A stretch of 61,830 nucleotides of DNA from Sphingobacterium sp. UBA7855. Its GTDB lineage: Bacteria; Bacteroidota; Bacteroidia; Sphingobacteriales; Sphingobacteriaceae. Position numbers and translations under genes: made by a program. The stretch lies in assembly GCA_002500745.1 (NCBI GenBank), contig DLST01000016.1:272362-334191 (forward strand), in the 5' to 3' direction. The notes under the pieces were generated by a model. That model saw only the letters and a list, made by a program, of their open reading frames with translations, made no database searches and was not told the origin of the DNA. Positions 1 to 9,374 of the stretch are shown here, in pieces (within the stretch, counting starts at the first letter, position 1; each line of letters opens with the position of its first letter).

Positions 1-280
1 CGGCTTTCAATTTATTCTTTAAATGCAAGATTTCATTTTGGAGCTGTTCAACTTTCTCTAAGAGATGGCTTGCCACTTGAATTCCCGCAGGATTTACATC
101 AAGTTCATAGTAGAGATTCGAAAAGCGTTCCAGTTTCTGAAGATCGTCTTCATTAATATATTGTTCTTCCTGTTGAATGACGATGTGTATGAGACCATAT
201 TCCACCATCGTTTCCAAGAAAGTTATTTCAACCTTTCTGGATTGACAGAAATCTATGACTTTTATCAGTGTTGTTTCCAT
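1..280 (-). CDS. cbpM: Chaperone modulator CbpM-like protein (3' end outside window)
   Basis: The minus-strand frame opens at an ATG at 278-280, four bases after the cbpA stop, and runs off the left edge, giving 93 codons. The product has a MerR-like N-terminal half (FCQSRKVEITFLETMVEYGLIH) followed by a helical, Glu/Gln-rich segment ending in a coiled-coil-like stretch. This is the layout of CbpM/MerR_2 proteins, which bind and inhibit the J domain of CbpA. The tight coupling to the J-protein gene supports the assignment. The true C-terminus cannot be seen. The assignment rests on family resemblance and context. Confidence 0.75.
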   Translation of the reverse strand, partial: METTLIKVIDFCQSRKVEITFLETMVEYGLIHIVIQQEEQYINEDDLQKLERFSNLYYELDVNPAGIQVASHLLEKVEQLQNEILHLKNKLKA

Positions 281-284
281 AAGA

Positions 285-1196
285 TTATTGCTTTAAATCC
301 CTCAATTGTTGAAACAATGCCTTTTCTTTGGCAGTCAGATTGCTCGGCATTTGTATATTCAATGTGACATATAGATCGCCAAACTCACCTTCTTTGCGAT
401 ACAAGGGAAAGCCTTTTCCCTTAAGACGCATTTTTGCACCATTTTGACTCTCGTCTTTAATCTTCAATTTTATTTTGCCTCCGAACGTATCTAAAGTTGC
501 TTCACCGCCCAGAACAGCAGTATAGAGGTCAATATCTAGTGTTGTATATAAGTCGTTTCCCTGACGTTTAAAACGAGCATCTGGTATGATGTTAATGGTG
601 ATATAGAGATCTCCCTTCGGTCCACCATTGATGCCCTCACTGCCATATCCTTTCAATTTGATTTTCTGGCCATCTTCCACGCCGGCATGAATCGTGATGC
701 GGATACTTTTCCCATTGATATTGAAGGTCTGTTGATGTGTCGTGTAAGCTTCTTGTAAGGTTAAGCTAAGTTCAGCATTAAAGTCCTGTCCACGAAATGT
801 ACTTTGGCGCCCGCCGCCACGTCTGCTGCCAAACATCTGTTCGAAGAAATCGGAGAATTGCCCATCATCAAAGTTTCCAGTGTATTCGTAAGATCCGCCA
901 CTACCAAATGGATTTCCACCGGTGGATTGGGACTGCCGGTATTGTTGTTGCGCTTTTTCATACTCCTCTCCATGTTGCCAATGTTCACCGTATTGATCAT
1001 ATTTTTTGCGCTTTTCGGGATCGGATAATACTTCGTTAGCCTCATTAATCTCCTGAAATCGTTGTTTGGCCTCATTGTCGTTAGGGTTGACATCAGGATG
1101 GTATTTACGGGCCAGTTTTCGATATGCTTTTTTGATCTCATCAGCTGAGGCTGTCTTATCGATGCCAAGCACTTTATAGTAATCTACAAAAGCCAT
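285..1196 (-). CDS. cbpA: CbpA-type DnaJ co-chaperone
   Basis: A 303-aa class II J-domain protein that stimulates the ATPase of DnaK. The J domain covers about residues 5-70 with the invariant HPD at 33-35. It is followed by a Gly/Phe/Ser/Gln-rich linker (about 80-135) and two beta-rich substrate-binding C-terminal domains (about 140-300). No CxxCxGxG zinc repeats are present, which separates it from DnaJ proper. It forms a two-gene operon with the downstream cbpM-like gene (4-bp gap). The ATG at 1196 places the J domain directly at the N-terminus, so the start is secure. Confidence 0.9.
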   Translation of the reverse strand: MAFVDYYKVLGIDKTASADEIKKAYRKLARKYHPDVNPNDNEAKQRFQEINEANEVLSDPEKRKKYDQYGEHWQHGEEYEKAQQQYRQSQSTGGNPFGSGGSYEYTGNFDDGQFSDFFEQMFGSRRGGGRQSTFRGQDFNAELSLTLQEAYTTHQQTFNINGKSIRITIHAGVEDGQKIKLKGYGSEGINGGPKGDLYITINIIPDARFKRQGNDLYTTLDIDLYTAVLGGEATLDTFGGKIKLKIKDESQNGAKMRLKGKGFPLYRKEGEFGDLYVTLNIQMPSNLTAKEKALFQQLRDLKQ

Positions 1197-1274
1197 AAAT
1201 TATACTTGTTTTTTGTATTAAAGTTAACAATAATTACCGATAAAATGTTTATTCTGGAGATCATTTTACGGTAT

Positions 1275-1314
1275 AAAAAAAGCAGGTAAACCTTCGTTCA
1301 CCTGCTTTTTTTTG
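1275..1314 (-). terminator. Rho-independent terminator of the M28 peptidase gene
   Basis: An 11-bp stem (1281-1291 with 1296-1306, one A-C mismatch) is closed by a CTTC loop and flanked on both sides by A/T runs, so it could work in both directions. It lies 40 bp past the stop of the minus-strand peptidase gene and ahead of the cbpA promoter region. Confidence 0.85.
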
Positions 1315-1353
1315 TACGTTCAGATAATTTTATTTACATCGGATAATTCGGTT

Positions 1354-2928
1354 TTATTCTTTACTCGTGTCCACAACAAGACGATTTTCCCGATTGGCAA
1401 TTTGCCATGTCGTGTAGAATGCAAGCTGCTCGCGCTTTACCATCAAGGGAAAATTGATTTTGTCATAGGTGTCCGCAGGTGTATGATAGTCCGGATGCAA
1501 TCCGGAAAAATAAAAGACTGAGGGTATACCTTTTTTTGCAAAGTTGTAATGATCTGAACGATAATACAAACGCATGGGATCTTTTGGATTGTCATAGGTG
1601 TAGTCGATCTCCATTTTCGTATGTTTTTCATTCTCGTTTTTATTGATCTGAAATAACTCCGAGCTCAATTTATCTGAACCGATCGCATGGATATAATCGT
1701 GATTACCTTTGAGATGTTTGTCGTCCACACGGCCAATCATATCAATATTAATGCAGGCAACGGTGTTTTTCAATGGGAATACCGGATTTTCTGTATAGAA
1801 TTTGGAACCCAGTAAACCTTTTTCTTCTGCCGCATAGGTGATGAACAAAATACTGCGTCTAGGGCCATTTCCAGCAGATTTAGCTTTTGAAAAAGCACGT
1901 GCCAACTCAAGGACGGCTGTTGTGCCCGAGGCATTGTCATCGGCCCCAAAGAAGATATTTCCTTTGGAATCTATTCCATCGTGGTCATAGTGGCCTCCAA
2001 CTACCACGACTTCATCTTTTTTATCTGTCCCTTCCAGGTAACCAAGAATATTTGGGTCAGTAAGGGTAGTGGCATTGGTGCCAAACTCTGCTTTAAAATT
2101 AGTAGGGATAACAAAAGAACTTGGTTGTCCAGATCGATTAATCTTTGAAACTACAGCGGCAAGGTTGGTTCGTGCTAGATTCAAAACATAGTTGGCCGCA
2201 TGATCAGTAATATTGACAACTGGGATCATAGGCGACCTCTCTGGTGCGGGTTGATCTATAGCCAAGTTATAGTGTCCTTCTGTAGCTCGGTCTCCGGCAT
2301 CTTCCAAAAGTTGAGATAACTGACTATTAATAGCAAGTATCATCTTAGGATTGTGTTTGAGGATTTCTTTAACTTTTTTATTTCTGGTTGTCGACCAATT
2401 AGATGGAGTCTTTGTTTTGCTAATCCATGAATTACCCTTTTCATCCATTGGTTCATGCTCATTGATCAACATAACGATTTTATTGTGGAGATCCATGCCA
2501 GCGATATCTGAATATTTGGGATCATCAATACCATAGCCAATAAAAACGATTTCATTACTCTCGAAAAACTTGTTTTCATTGTTGCCAATGACAAAAATAT
2601 CTTTGCCATGTTGAAAAGGTCTATCATTAATACTAAATTGCTTTACCTTGAAGCTGTTTCGAATAAGCTGCAGGGGTTGGAAATAAGATCCATTGACAGG
2701 TGCAGTAAGCCCATACTTTTTAAATTCATTGGCTATATATTCCGCCGCTAGGCGTCCTCCTTTTTGCCCTGTTCCTCTGCCTTCAAAATCGACAGAAGCT
2801 AAAGTGCGCAGATGTTTTTGCGTAGATTCTACCGTGATTTCCTCCGCATATTTGCTGTTAACGTCCTGTGCGTTAGCACAGCTGATCAGCGAGCATGCAA
2901 TCCATAGCAGGTTGTATATTTTTTTCAT
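1354..2928 (-). CDS. M28 family zinc aminopeptidase-like lipoprotein
   Basis: A 524-aa exported protein. The N-terminus has a hydrophobic signal ending in a lipobox-like SLISC (Cys about 17), so it is probably lipid-anchored. A PA-type domain sits inside the N-terminal half (about 100-280). The M28 catalytic core follows with GGHYDHDG (His/Asp ligands), GADDNASGTTAVLE (bridging Asp), TYAAEEKGLLGS (catalytic and ligand Glu), NIDMIG (Asp) and a final YYRSDHYNFAKKGIP...HPDYHTPADT region carrying the last His ligand. All the metal-binding residues expected for M28 are visible. It is monocistronic and bounded by the terminator at 1275-1314. Substrate unknown. Confidence 0.87.
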   Translation of the reverse strand: MKKIYNLLWIACSLISCANAQDVNSKYAEEITVESTQKHLRTLASVDFEGRGTGQKGGRLAAEYIANEFKKYGLTAPVNGSYFQPLQLIRNSFKVKQFSINDRPFQHGKDIFVIGNNENKFFESNEIVFIGYGIDDPKYSDIAGMDLHNKIVMLINEHEPMDEKGNSWISKTKTPSNWSTTRNKKVKEILKHNPKMILAINSQLSQLLEDAGDRATEGHYNLAIDQPAPERSPMIPVVNITDHAANYVLNLARTNLAAVVSKINRSGQPSSFVIPTNFKAEFGTNATTLTDPNILGYLEGTDKKDEVVVVGGHYDHDGIDSKGNIFFGADDNASGTTAVLELARAFSKAKSAGNGPRRSILFITYAAEEKGLLGSKFYTENPVFPLKNTVACINIDMIGRVDDKHLKGNHDYIHAIGSDKLSSELFQINKNENEKHTKMEIDYTYDNPKDPMRLYYRSDHYNFAKKGIPSVFYFSGLHPDYHTPADTYDKINFPLMVKREQLAFYTTWQIANRENRLVVDTSKE

Positions 2929-3044
2929 TGTTTATTTTTTACTGTTCCTAGTTTTTTGAGCTTTATCTTGAGTTTTTAGTAGGCTCCGCAGCCGCTATCT
3001 GCCTGCAGATAGATGTGAGTACGTTCAGTATCTGCGCAATATAT

Positions 3045-3085
3045 AAAAAAAAGCGGATGAAAAGTATCGACTACCTCTCATCCGC
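3045..3085 (-). terminator. Rho-independent terminator downstream of rpiB
   Basis: A perfect 8-bp stem GCGGATGA (3053-3060) pairs with TCATCCGC (3078-3085). On the minus strand it is followed by an eight-T run (3045-3052). It sits just past the rpiB stop. Confidence 0.85.
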
Positions 3086-3106
3086 ATCTTAAAATATGTT
3101 AATTTA

Positions 3107-3553
3107 TTAACAGCTACAAGCGATTTTGTCTACCCGATTAGCGTGACGTCCGCCTTCGAATGCTGTGTTTATAAATGTATTGACAATCTTTTTAGCAAGC
3201 TCAAGATCGATAAAACGTGCTGGTATACACACTACGTTTGCATCGTTATGCTGACGCGCCAAAGCGGAAATTTCTTCTAACCAACAAATAGCAGCACGAA
3301 TATTTTGGTGCTTATTGGCTGTGATAGCAACTCCATTTGCACTGCCACAAATTAAAACTCCGGCATCTACTTCTTTATTTTCTACTGCTGATGCAACCGG
3401 ATGTGCAAAATCTGGATAGTCAACTGAGTCTGGAGAATTTGTCCCAAAATCTGTTACTTCATACCCCAGTTCTTTCAAAAAGCTTACCAAAGCTGTTTTG
3501 TACTCAAAACCCGCGTGGTCACTTCCAATTGCAATTTTCTTTACGCTGCTCAT
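3107..3553 (-). CDS. rpiB: Ribose-5-phosphate isomerase B
   Basis: A 148-aa member of the RpiB/LacAB family that interconverts ribose 5-phosphate and ribulose 5-phosphate in the pentose phosphate pathway. The N-terminal IAIGSDHAGFEYK motif carries the Asp-His pair of the active site. VDYPDFAHPVA, GVLICGSANGVAITANKH (catalytic Cys region) and the ARFI...EGGRHANRV phosphate-binding end are all present. The length matches the family. It starts 13 bp after the tatC stop and is probably cotranscribed with it, ending at the terminator at 3045-3085. The C-terminus ends in Cys-Ser-Cys, which is slightly unusual. Confidence 0.93.
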   Translation of the reverse strand: MSSVKKIAIGSDHAGFEYKTALVSFLKELGYEVTDFGTNSPDSVDYPDFAHPVASAVENKEVDAGVLICGSANGVAITANKHQNIRAAICWLEEISALARQHNDANVVCIPARFIDLELAKKIVNTFINTAFEGGRHANRVDKIACSC

Positions 3554-3566
3554 TTTTATTGTTATT

Positions 3567-4427
3567 TTATTTTTCTTGTGCTAATTTTTTTCTTTTAACA
3601 TCCGCAGAAACCATAATACTGATTTCATATAATAGGAACATTGGTGCTGCAACTGTCAGCATGGTAATAACATCTGCCGAAGGTGTAATAACCGCTGCTA
3701 TCACTAAAATAATGACTGTTGCATAACGACGGCTGGCTCGCATAAATTCCGGAGTCATAATACCGATTTTAGATAGAATAAATACCAGTATCGGAAGTAA
3801 GAAAACAATACCACAACCCAATGTTAGGGTTGAAATCGTCGAAAGGTAATTATCAATGGTAATTTGGTTGACAATTTCATCACTCAGCGATACATTTGCT
3901 AGAAAGTTGATGGATAATGGTACAACAATATAGTATCCGAAAAGTGCCCCTAAAATAAACAATAGCGAAGCATAAAATACAAACCCACGGGCAGATCGTC
4001 TTTCTACGTCTGTTAATGCGGGTTTTACAAATAACCAAATTTCGAAAAGGAGATAAGGGAAACCCATCATCAAGGCCATCAATAAACAGGAGTTTATCTG
4101 AAGCATAAATTGACCAGCTAGTTCAGTATTGATGATATTAAAAGGAATTTTTTTTACACAAAAGTCTGCCAGATTGAAAGCGTCGGCTGCTTTACACATC
4201 ATGCGATAGGTCCAAAAATTTAGATTCTTTGGTCCCATGATGATATCGTTGAATACGAAATCATAGAATGTAAAAGCAATACCTGCAAAGATACAGATCG
4301 CAATTGCTGAACGGACTAAATGCCATCTTAAAACCTCAAGGTGGTCAAAGAACGACATCTCTGCTTCTATGTTCTTCCCTTTATCTTTAATAGCTTGTAT
4401 AAGATCTTTCGAATTAGGTGTACTCAT
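3567..4427 (-). CDS. tatC: Sec-independent protein translocase TatC
   Basis: A 286-aa polytopic membrane protein of the twin-arginine translocase, which exports folded proteins. The N-terminus has the conserved cytoplasmic MSFFDHLEVLRWHLVRS (HLxELR-type) motif at about 24-40, followed by six hydrophobic segments. The ALMMGFPYLLFEIWLFVKPAL...ERR and FVFYASLLFILGALFGYY blocks are typical of TatC. The loop after TM1 is longer than usual, as in many Bacteroidota. No tatA or tatB is visible nearby. Probably cotranscribed with rpiB. Confidence 0.93.
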   Translation of the reverse strand: MSTPNSKDLIQAIKDKGKNIEAEMSFFDHLEVLRWHLVRSAIAICIFAGIAFTFYDFVFNDIIMGPKNLNFWTYRMMCKAADAFNLADFCVKKIPFNIINTELAGQFMLQINSCLLMALMMGFPYLLFEIWLFVKPALTDVERRSARGFVFYASLLFILGALFGYYIVVPLSINFLANVSLSDEIVNQITIDNYLSTISTLTLGCGIVFLLPILVFILSKIGIMTPEFMRASRRYATVIILVIAAVITPSADVITMLTVAAPMFLLYEISIMVSADVKRKKLAQEK

Positions 4428-4440
4428 AAAAATTGTTTGG

Positions 4441-4480
4441 AAACAAAAATACCATTCTTATTGTAAAGAATGGTATTTTT
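4441..4480 (-). terminator. Terminator downstream of accC
   Basis: A perfect 11-bp stem (4449-4459 with 4466-4476) is flanked by A and T runs on both sides, so it can act in both directions. It separates the fatty-acid operon from tatC-rpiB. Confidence 0.85.
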
Positions 4481-4503
4481 TATGTGTGTAAAGATAATTT
4501 TAT

Positions 4504-5859
4504 TTAATCTTCTGCAGGATATTCAGTTAGATCGAAAGTTTCCATAAACTTTGTCGTGAAATTACCTGCTCTGAAGTTAGGATCACGCATCAATCTTAAG
4601 TGCAAAGGGATGGTTGTTTTGATCCCTTCGATAACAAATTCGCTGAGTGCTCGTTCCATCGTGCTGATTGCTTCCTCACGTGTTTGTGCCACGGTGATTA
4701 ATTTCGCAATCATTGAATCGTAATTAGGCGGAATCGTGTATCCTGAATATACGTGAGTATCTACACGTACTCCATGCCCACCTGGCGAGTGAAAGTTCGT
4801 GATCTTACCTGGAGAAGGGCGGAAGTTATTAAAAGGATCTTCTGCATTGATACGACATTCAATGGCGTGCATCTGCGGTTCATAATTTTTTCCCGAGATC
4901 GGAATTCCTGCTGCCACTTTAATCTGTTCTTTGATCAAATCAAAGTTGATGACTTCTTCCGTTACTGGATGTTCTACCTGGATACGGGTATTCATTTCCA
5001 TAAAGTAGAAGTTACGATGTTTGTCAACTAAGAATTCGATTGTACCTGCGCCCTCATAGTTCACCGCTTTGGCGCCTTTGACAGCAGCTTCACCCATTTC
5101 TGCTCTCAACTCAGGAGTCATAAATGGAGATGGCGATTCTTCGATCAATTTTTGGTGACGGCGTTGAATTGAACAGTCACGTTCAGATAGGTGGCATACA
5201 GTGCCAAATTGATCACCTACAATCTGAAATTCAATATGACGAGGTTCTTCCACATATTTTTCAAGGTAGATTCCGTCATTACCGAAAGCTGCTGCTGATT
5301 CAACTCGTGCAGAATCCCACGCTGGTTCGAATTCTTCATCTTTCCAAATGATACGCATCCCACGACCACCGCCACCAGCAGTTGCTTTGATGATAACCGG
5401 ATAACCGATTTCATTGGCTAATGAAATACCTTCTTTTACATTTGAGATTAAACCTTCTGATCCGGGCACTGTAGGAACACCAGCTTTTTTCATGGTATCC
5501 TTAGCACGGGATTTATCACCCATCTTCTCGATTTGTTCGGCCGTAGCACCAATAAATTTGATGCCATACTCTGCACATATCGCTGAAAAGCGCGCATTTT
5601 CGGATAAGAAACCATATCCTGGATGGATAGCATCAGCATTTGTCAGTTCGGCAGCAGAAATAATATTCGGAATGTTTAAGTAAGAATCTCTACTTGGCGG
5701 GGGACCAATACAAACGGCTTCATCCGCAAATCTTACGTGTAGGCTATCTCGGTCAGCAGTAGAATATACTGCAACACTTTTGATACCCATTTCACGACAG
5801 GTACGGATAATGCGCAGGGCAATCTCTCCTCTATTAGCAATTAATATTTTTTTGAACAT
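4504..5859 (-). CDS. accC: Acetyl-CoA carboxylase, biotin carboxylase subunit
   Basis: A 451-aa ATP-grasp enzyme that carboxylates the biotin on AccB, the first half-reaction of malonyl-CoA synthesis. It begins with [21 protein letters not shown], has the glycine-rich ATP loop [13 protein letters not shown] at about 157-170, the catalytic [15 protein letters not shown] block and the C-terminal RP(S)PGKI region. The length equals the usual biotin carboxylase. It is the last gene of the yceD-to-accC block, 74 bp after accB, with a hairpin in the gap. accA and accD are not in the window. Confidence 0.96.
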   Translation of the reverse strand: MFKKILIANRGEIALRIIRTCREMGIKSVAVYSTADRDSLHVRFADEAVCIGPPPSRDSYLNIPNIISAAELTNADAIHPGYGFLSENARFSAICAEYGIKFIGATAEQIEKMGDKSRAKDTMKKAGVPTVPGSEGLISNVKEGISLANEIGYPVIIKATAGGGGRGMRIIWKDEEFEPAWDSARVESAAAFGNDGIYLEKYVEEPRHIEFQIVGDQFGTVCHLSERDCSIQRRHQKLIEESPSPFMTPELRAEMGEAAVKGAKAVNYEGAGTIEFLVDKHRNFYFMEMNTRIQVEHPVTEEVINFDLIKEQIKVAAGIPISGKNYEPQMHAIECRINAEDPFNNFRPSPGKITNFHSPGGHGVRVDTHVYSGYTIPPNYDSMIAKLITVAQTREEAISTMERALSEFVIEGIKTTIPLHLRLMRDPNFRAGNFTTKFMETFDLTEYPAED

Positions 5860-5880
5860 TGTCTTGTATTATGAAGTTTG

Positions 5881-5909
5881 CAAAAAAATGTAGCCCTTTA
5901 GAGGCTACA
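5881..5909 (-). terminator. Hairpin with T-run between accB and accC (attenuator-like)
   Basis: A perfect 7-bp stem TGTAGCC (5889-5895) pairs with GGCTACA (5903-5909). On the minus strand it is followed by seven Ts (5882-5888). It lies inside the accB-accC gap, so it could partly terminate transcription after accB and set the AccB:AccC ratio. Confidence 0.6.
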
Positions 5910-5933
5910 TATATTCATTTACGCAATTGTAAA

Positions 5934-6413
5934 TTATTTAGGCTCAACTAAGAATAATGGCTGGTCGAACTCAACAGGTTGAGCATCTTCTACCAAAATC
6001 TTAACGATTTTACCTGAAACTTCAGATTCAATTTCGTTGAATAATTTCATCGCTTCAACGATACATAATACAGAACCTGTATTGATATCATCACCAACAT
6101 TGATGAAAGACGGTTTGCCAGGGCCTGCCGAACGGTAGAATGTACCGATCATTGGTGATTTGATTGTAATCAAGTTTGCATCTGCATTTGTAGCTGGCGC
6201 TGCAGGACTAGCTACAGGAGCTGGTGCCGCCGCTTGCGCAACTTGAGGAGCAGCGATAGGGGCAGCAGCAGGAACAGAAGCTGTTACATACGTAGGCTCT
6301 TGATTTGTTTTTATTGTAATTTTAAAATCTTGCTCTTCAATCGAGACTTCATTCACACCTGATTTTGAAACGAATTTAATCAAGTCCTGAATTTGTTTGA
6401 TATCCATACCCAT
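5934..6413 (-). CDS. accB: Biotin carboxyl carrier protein of acetyl-CoA carboxylase
   Basis: A 159-aa carrier that is biotinylated on the Lys of VEAMKLFNEIE near residue 123. The N-terminal helical domain (about 1-50) is followed by an Ala/Pro-rich flexible linker (about 50-80) and the C-terminal biotinyl domain (about 82-159). The size and three-part layout are as in other AccB proteins. The start could be Met1 or Met3. It sits 75 bp from fabH and just ahead of accC in the same transcript direction. Confidence 0.95.
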   Translation of the reverse strand: MGMDIKQIQDLIKFVSKSGVNEVSIEEQDFKITIKTNQEPTYVTASVPAAAPIAAPQVAQAAAPAPVASPAAPATNADANLITIKSPMIGTFYRSAGPGKPSFINVGDDINTGSVLCIVEAMKLFNEIESEVSGKIVKILVEDAQPVEFDQPLFLVEPK

Positions 6414-6487
6414 AGTATTCTAGGTTTTGTTTGTTTCTAAAAAATTCTAACTGTCAAAAGTAATAAATTATACCATAAAATGGACAA

Positions 6488-7477
6488 TTAATACGCCCAT
6501 TTTAAATAGATGGATCCCCAAGTGAAACCACCGCCGAAAGCGGCAAGGATAAGATTATCTCCTTTTTTCAATTGCGATTCCCATTCCCATAAACACAAAG
6601 GGATTGTACCACTTGTTGTGTTGCCATATTTTTGAATGTTCACCATGACCTTCTCATCCGGCAATCCCACCCGCTCTGCTGTAGCATCAATGATACGTTT
6701 ATTGGCCTGATGAGGTACCAACCACGCGATATCTTCAGATTTAAGATTGTTTTTGACCATCACTTCGTGCGCAACATCTGCCATATTGGTTACCGCAAAT
6801 TTAAATACAGTACGGCCTTCCTGATAGGCATAGTGCAATCCTGCATCTACCGTTGCATGTGAGGCAGGGTTGAGTGAACCTCCACCTTTGATATTCAAAA
6901 ATTGTCCCCCAGAACCATCGGTTTTTAAAATTGCATCTTGTATACCCATGCCTTCCTCATTAGGTTCCAGTAGTACACAACCACAACCATCACCAAATAG
7001 GATACAGGTATTGCGGTCTTGATAATTGATGACCGAAGACATTTTGTCTGCACCGACAACGAGTACTTTTTTGTGTGTACCAGCAATGATAAATTGCGTT
7101 GCCGTATTCAAACCGAATAAAAATCCTGAGCATGCAGCCTGAAGATCAAATCCCCAAGCATTGGTCGCTCCAATTTTATCGGCAAGAATATTAGCTGTGG
7201 CAGGGAACAGCATATCTGGAGTACTGGTACAAAAGATGATAAGATCAATATCTGTAGCAGCTATGCCTCTTTTTTTCAATAAACCTTGAACGGCAGGTAC
7301 AGCAAGATCTGAAGTAGCAAGCCCTTCGCCTTTTAAGATGCGACGCTCTTTGATTCCCGTTCTGGAAACGATCCACTCGTCGTTAGTGTCGACCATTGTT
7401 TCCAATTCTTTGTTGGTTAGGATGTAATCCGGAACGTAACCATTTACAGCCGTAATTGCGGCGTGAATCTTTGACAT
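6488..7477 (-). CDS. fabH: 3-oxoacyl-ACP synthase III (KASIII)
   Basis: A 329-aa condensing enzyme that starts fatty-acid chains from acyl-CoA and malonyl-ACP. The catalytic triad is visible: Cys in QAACSGFLFGL, His in VPHQANKRI and Asn in YGNTTSGT. The open frame extends upstream to 7513, but that extension overlaps the end of plsX. The ATG at 7475-7477 (MSKIHAAITAVNGYVPD) lies 7 bp past the plsX stop and matches the family N-terminus, so it was chosen. Part of the yceD-rpmF-plsX-fabH-accB-accC block. Confidence 0.95.
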   Translation of the reverse strand: MSKIHAAITAVNGYVPDYILTNKELETMVDTNDEWIVSRTGIKERRILKGEGLATSDLAVPAVQGLLKKRGIAATDIDLIIFCTSTPDMLFPATANILADKIGATNAWGFDLQAACSGFLFGLNTATQFIIAGTHKKVLVVGADKMSSVINYQDRNTCILFGDGCGCVLLEPNEEGMGIQDAILKTDGSGGQFLNIKGGGSLNPASHATVDAGLHYAYQEGRTVFKFAVTNMADVAHEVMVKNNLKSEDIAWLVPHQANKRIIDATAERVGLPDEKVMVNIQKYGNTTSGTIPLCLWEWESQLKKGDNLILAAFGGGFTWGSIYLKWAY

Positions 7478-7484
7478 AAATATT

Positions 7485-8423
7485 CTAATTGAAAATAGAT
7501 CTGATGCTGTCAATGAACTTAGACTCGATCATATCTCTTGAAAATAAAACCATATTTTTAATGGCCTCAGGTGTCGAAATACCGTGGCCAATAATGACAG
7601 GAGCATTTACTCCCAGGATAGGGCTTCCGCCGTACTGTTCGTAGTTGAATCGGTCGAAAAAATCATCTTTAAAACCCTTTTTCAACGTTACTACATAAAA
7701 TGATTCTGCAAGTTTCAAGACGACGTTTCCTGTAAATCCATCACAGACATATACGTCCGCATGGTCACTGAACAGGTCGCGACCTTCTGCATTTCCGATA
7801 AAGTTAATTTTGTCGTTGGCTTTTAGTAGGGGGTAGGTAGAGGTTGTTAGGATGTTTCCTTTTTCTTCTTCTTCTCCGATATTCAATAATCCGACTTTAG
7901 GGTTGGATACATTGAACACATGCTCGGCAAAGACACTTCCCAAGATTGCAAATTGGTTCAACATCTCTGGTTTACAGTCTGCATTTGCGCCGACGTCCAA
8001 TAAGATCCCGAAGCCTGATTTCAATTTGGGAACGATGGATGCTATAGCAGGACGCAATACGCCTGGGATAGCTTTAACGCTGAACATCGAGCCCACGAGC
8101 ATAGCGCCGGTGTTACCAGCAGAAGCGAACGAGTCGATTTCTTTGTTTTTTAAATAGTCAAATCCCTTCGCAATACTTGAGTTGGGTTTTTGAGTTATTG
8201 CTTTGGTTGGATGTTCACCCATTGCAATGATTTCTGGAGCCTCAACATATTCAAAGTCAGATGAATTCCCTCCGGCTTGATTGATTAATTGTTTTGTCTC
8301 TTCAGTTTTACCAAAAAGGACTATTTTTTGGTCTCCAGTAAGCTGCTTTTGTGCTTCAATAGCACCTGTTATCGTTGCTTTAGGAGCATAATCTCCTCCT
8401 AAAATATCTAAACCAATCTTCAT
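7485..8423 (-). CDS. plsX: Phosphate acyltransferase PlsX
   Basis: A 312-aa enzyme that makes acyl-phosphate from acyl-ACP for phospholipid synthesis. Family signatures are MKIGLDILGGDYAPKATITGA at the start, ASAGNTGAMLVGS, LLDVGANADCKPEML, VGLLNIGEEEEKGN and YVCDGFTGNVVLKLAES. The length is close to the normal 310-350 aa. It follows rpmF and precedes fabH, the usual order in many bacteria. A hairpin terminator lies between rpmF and plsX, so plsX may have its own promoter or depend on readthrough. Confidence 0.95.
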   Translation of the reverse strand: MKIGLDILGGDYAPKATITGAIEAQKQLTGDQKIVLFGKTEETKQLINQAGGNSSDFEYVEAPEIIAMGEHPTKAITQKPNSSIAKGFDYLKNKEIDSFASAGNTGAMLVGSMFSVKAIPGVLRPAIASIVPKLKSGFGILLDVGANADCKPEMLNQFAILGSVFAEHVFNVSNPKVGLLNIGEEEEKGNILTTSTYPLLKANDKINFIGNAEGRDLFSDHADVYVCDGFTGNVVLKLAESFYVVTLKKGFKDDFFDRFNYEQYGGSPILGVNAPVIIGHGISTPEAIKNMVLFSRDMIESKFIDSIRSIFN

Positions 8424-8452
8424 CCGTTATTATTTAGTAAATCAATAATACG

Positions 8453-8508
8453 CAAAAAACATCCCAAAGTAAAGCAAATTTCTAAAATAGTGCTTGTCTG
8501 GGATGTTT
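8453..8508 (-). terminator. Terminator/attenuator after rpmF
   Basis: ACATCCCA (8459-8466) pairs with TGGGATGT (8499-8506) around a 32-base loop. On the minus strand a T-run (8453-8458) follows. It lies between rpmF and plsX and could lower expression of the enzymes relative to the ribosomal protein. Confidence 0.6.
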
Positions 8509-8529
8509 TGGCGTTATGAAAGGTTTACC

Positions 8530-8721
8530 TTAGACAACAGCTGTATTTTCAATGATCAATTTACCGTTGTAGTACAAATTTCCGTCTACAGTATATGCAC
8601 GGTGAGGTAAATGAACTGCGCCAGTTTCTTTACATACTGTCAAGCTTGGAGCTTCAGCTTTATAATGTGTTCTTCTTTTGTCTCTTCTTGATTTAGAAGT
8701 CTTACGTTTTGGATGTGCCAT
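8530..8721 (-). CDS. rpmF: 50S ribosomal protein L32
   Basis: A 63-aa basic ribosomal protein with the typical [21 protein letters not shown] start. The usual zinc-ribbon Cys pairs are reduced to a single Cys ([13 protein letters not shown]), so this looks like the zinc-independent form. It follows yceD by 14 bp, the standard yceD-rpmF arrangement. Confidence 0.96.
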   Translation of the reverse strand: MAHPKRKTSKSRRDKRRTHYKAEAPSLTVCKETGAVHLPHRAYTVDGNLYYNGKLIIENTAVV

Positions 8722-8735
8722 CTCGTATTCTTGTT

Positions 8736-9272
8736 TTAGTTATTTTTAATATTTCTCAATGCTTCCCAACGTGGGTCGATAATTTCTTCTTCTTTTTGTT
8801 CCTCTGATTCTGGCTCGCTTGTGAATAATGCGAGCATCTCAGGATCACATTGTATGCCTTGTCCCTGCTCTTCACATTTGACGATATAGGGAACAGCTAA
8901 ATTAATGTATTCATACAATAGCTCAGCTATATCCAACTCATGGTCGCTTTTGGATAAAATCAATACCTCTTCGGTATTATCTGTCCAATCTTCATCCGTG
9001 AATTTGACTAATATCCGCTCTTGAATTGAAATCGGTGACATAAACTCTTTTAAACAGGTATCACAAGTCAACTGAATTTCACCTTGGATATCAAAATGCA
9101 ATATCAACAGGTTCTCCTGTTTTTGCAACTCAACTTCTGCTGCCAGATTGCCATCTTTTACAATTGAATGTTCGTAGCAGTCAAAGAACTTTTTATTAAT
9201 GTCAAACTCAAAATTGTGCTTTCCAGCGTTGAGCCCCGAAAAGGGAATTCTATATTGTTTTAGATGTTTCAC
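8736..9272 (-). CDS. YceD/DUF177 family protein
   Basis: A 178-aa protein of the DUF177 family, whose members sit upstream of rpmF and are linked to 23S rRNA maturation in plants and bacteria. Two Cys pairs are seen: CDTC at about 85-88 in the middle, and [10 protein letters not shown] at about 138-147 near the C-terminus. Together they could bind a metal. The C-terminus is acidic and ends in [13 protein letters not shown], a recognisable family tail. It is the first gene of the rpmF-plsX-fabH-accBC block; the ATG at 9272 lies 20 bp after a good -7 element. Confidence 0.85.
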   Translation of the reverse strand: MKHLKQYRIPFSGLNAGKHNFEFDINKKFFDCYEHSIVKDGNLAAEVELQKQENLLILHFDIQGEIQLTCDTCLKEFMSPISIQERILVKFTDEDWTDNTEEVLILSKSDHELDIAELLYEYINLAVPYIVKCEEQGQGIQCDPEMLALFTSEPESEEQKEEEIIDPRWEALRNIKNN

Positions 9273-9291
9273 AATCTTGCATTTGAGCCTG

Positions 9292-9299
9292 CAAAGGTA
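9292..9299 (-). promoter_or_regulatory. Bacteroidota -7 element (TACCTTTG) for the yceD-rpmF-plsX-fabH-acc block
   Basis: Read on the minus strand, TACCTTTG matches the phylum consensus TAnnTTTG exactly and lies 20 bp before the yceD ATG. The -33 position has only a partial match (TTTC). The start of transcription would be close to 9285. Confidence 0.55.
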
Positions 9300-9374
9300 T
9301 GTATAAAATCATTAGGATCGAAATATTTTTTTAAATATTCTAAGGCTAAGCTTTATACCGACCAATGATAGGGC

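Noticed and set aside
761..1168. Open frames of 70-135 codons within cbpA on both strands
   Set aside because: They are shadows of the J-protein gene; the products have no recognisable motif and overlap it fully.
2995..3012. Inverted repeat CTATCTG-CCTG-CAGATAG upstream of the M28 peptidase gene
   Set aside because: A 7-bp stem without a T-run, and no second copy; too weak to call an operator or terminator.
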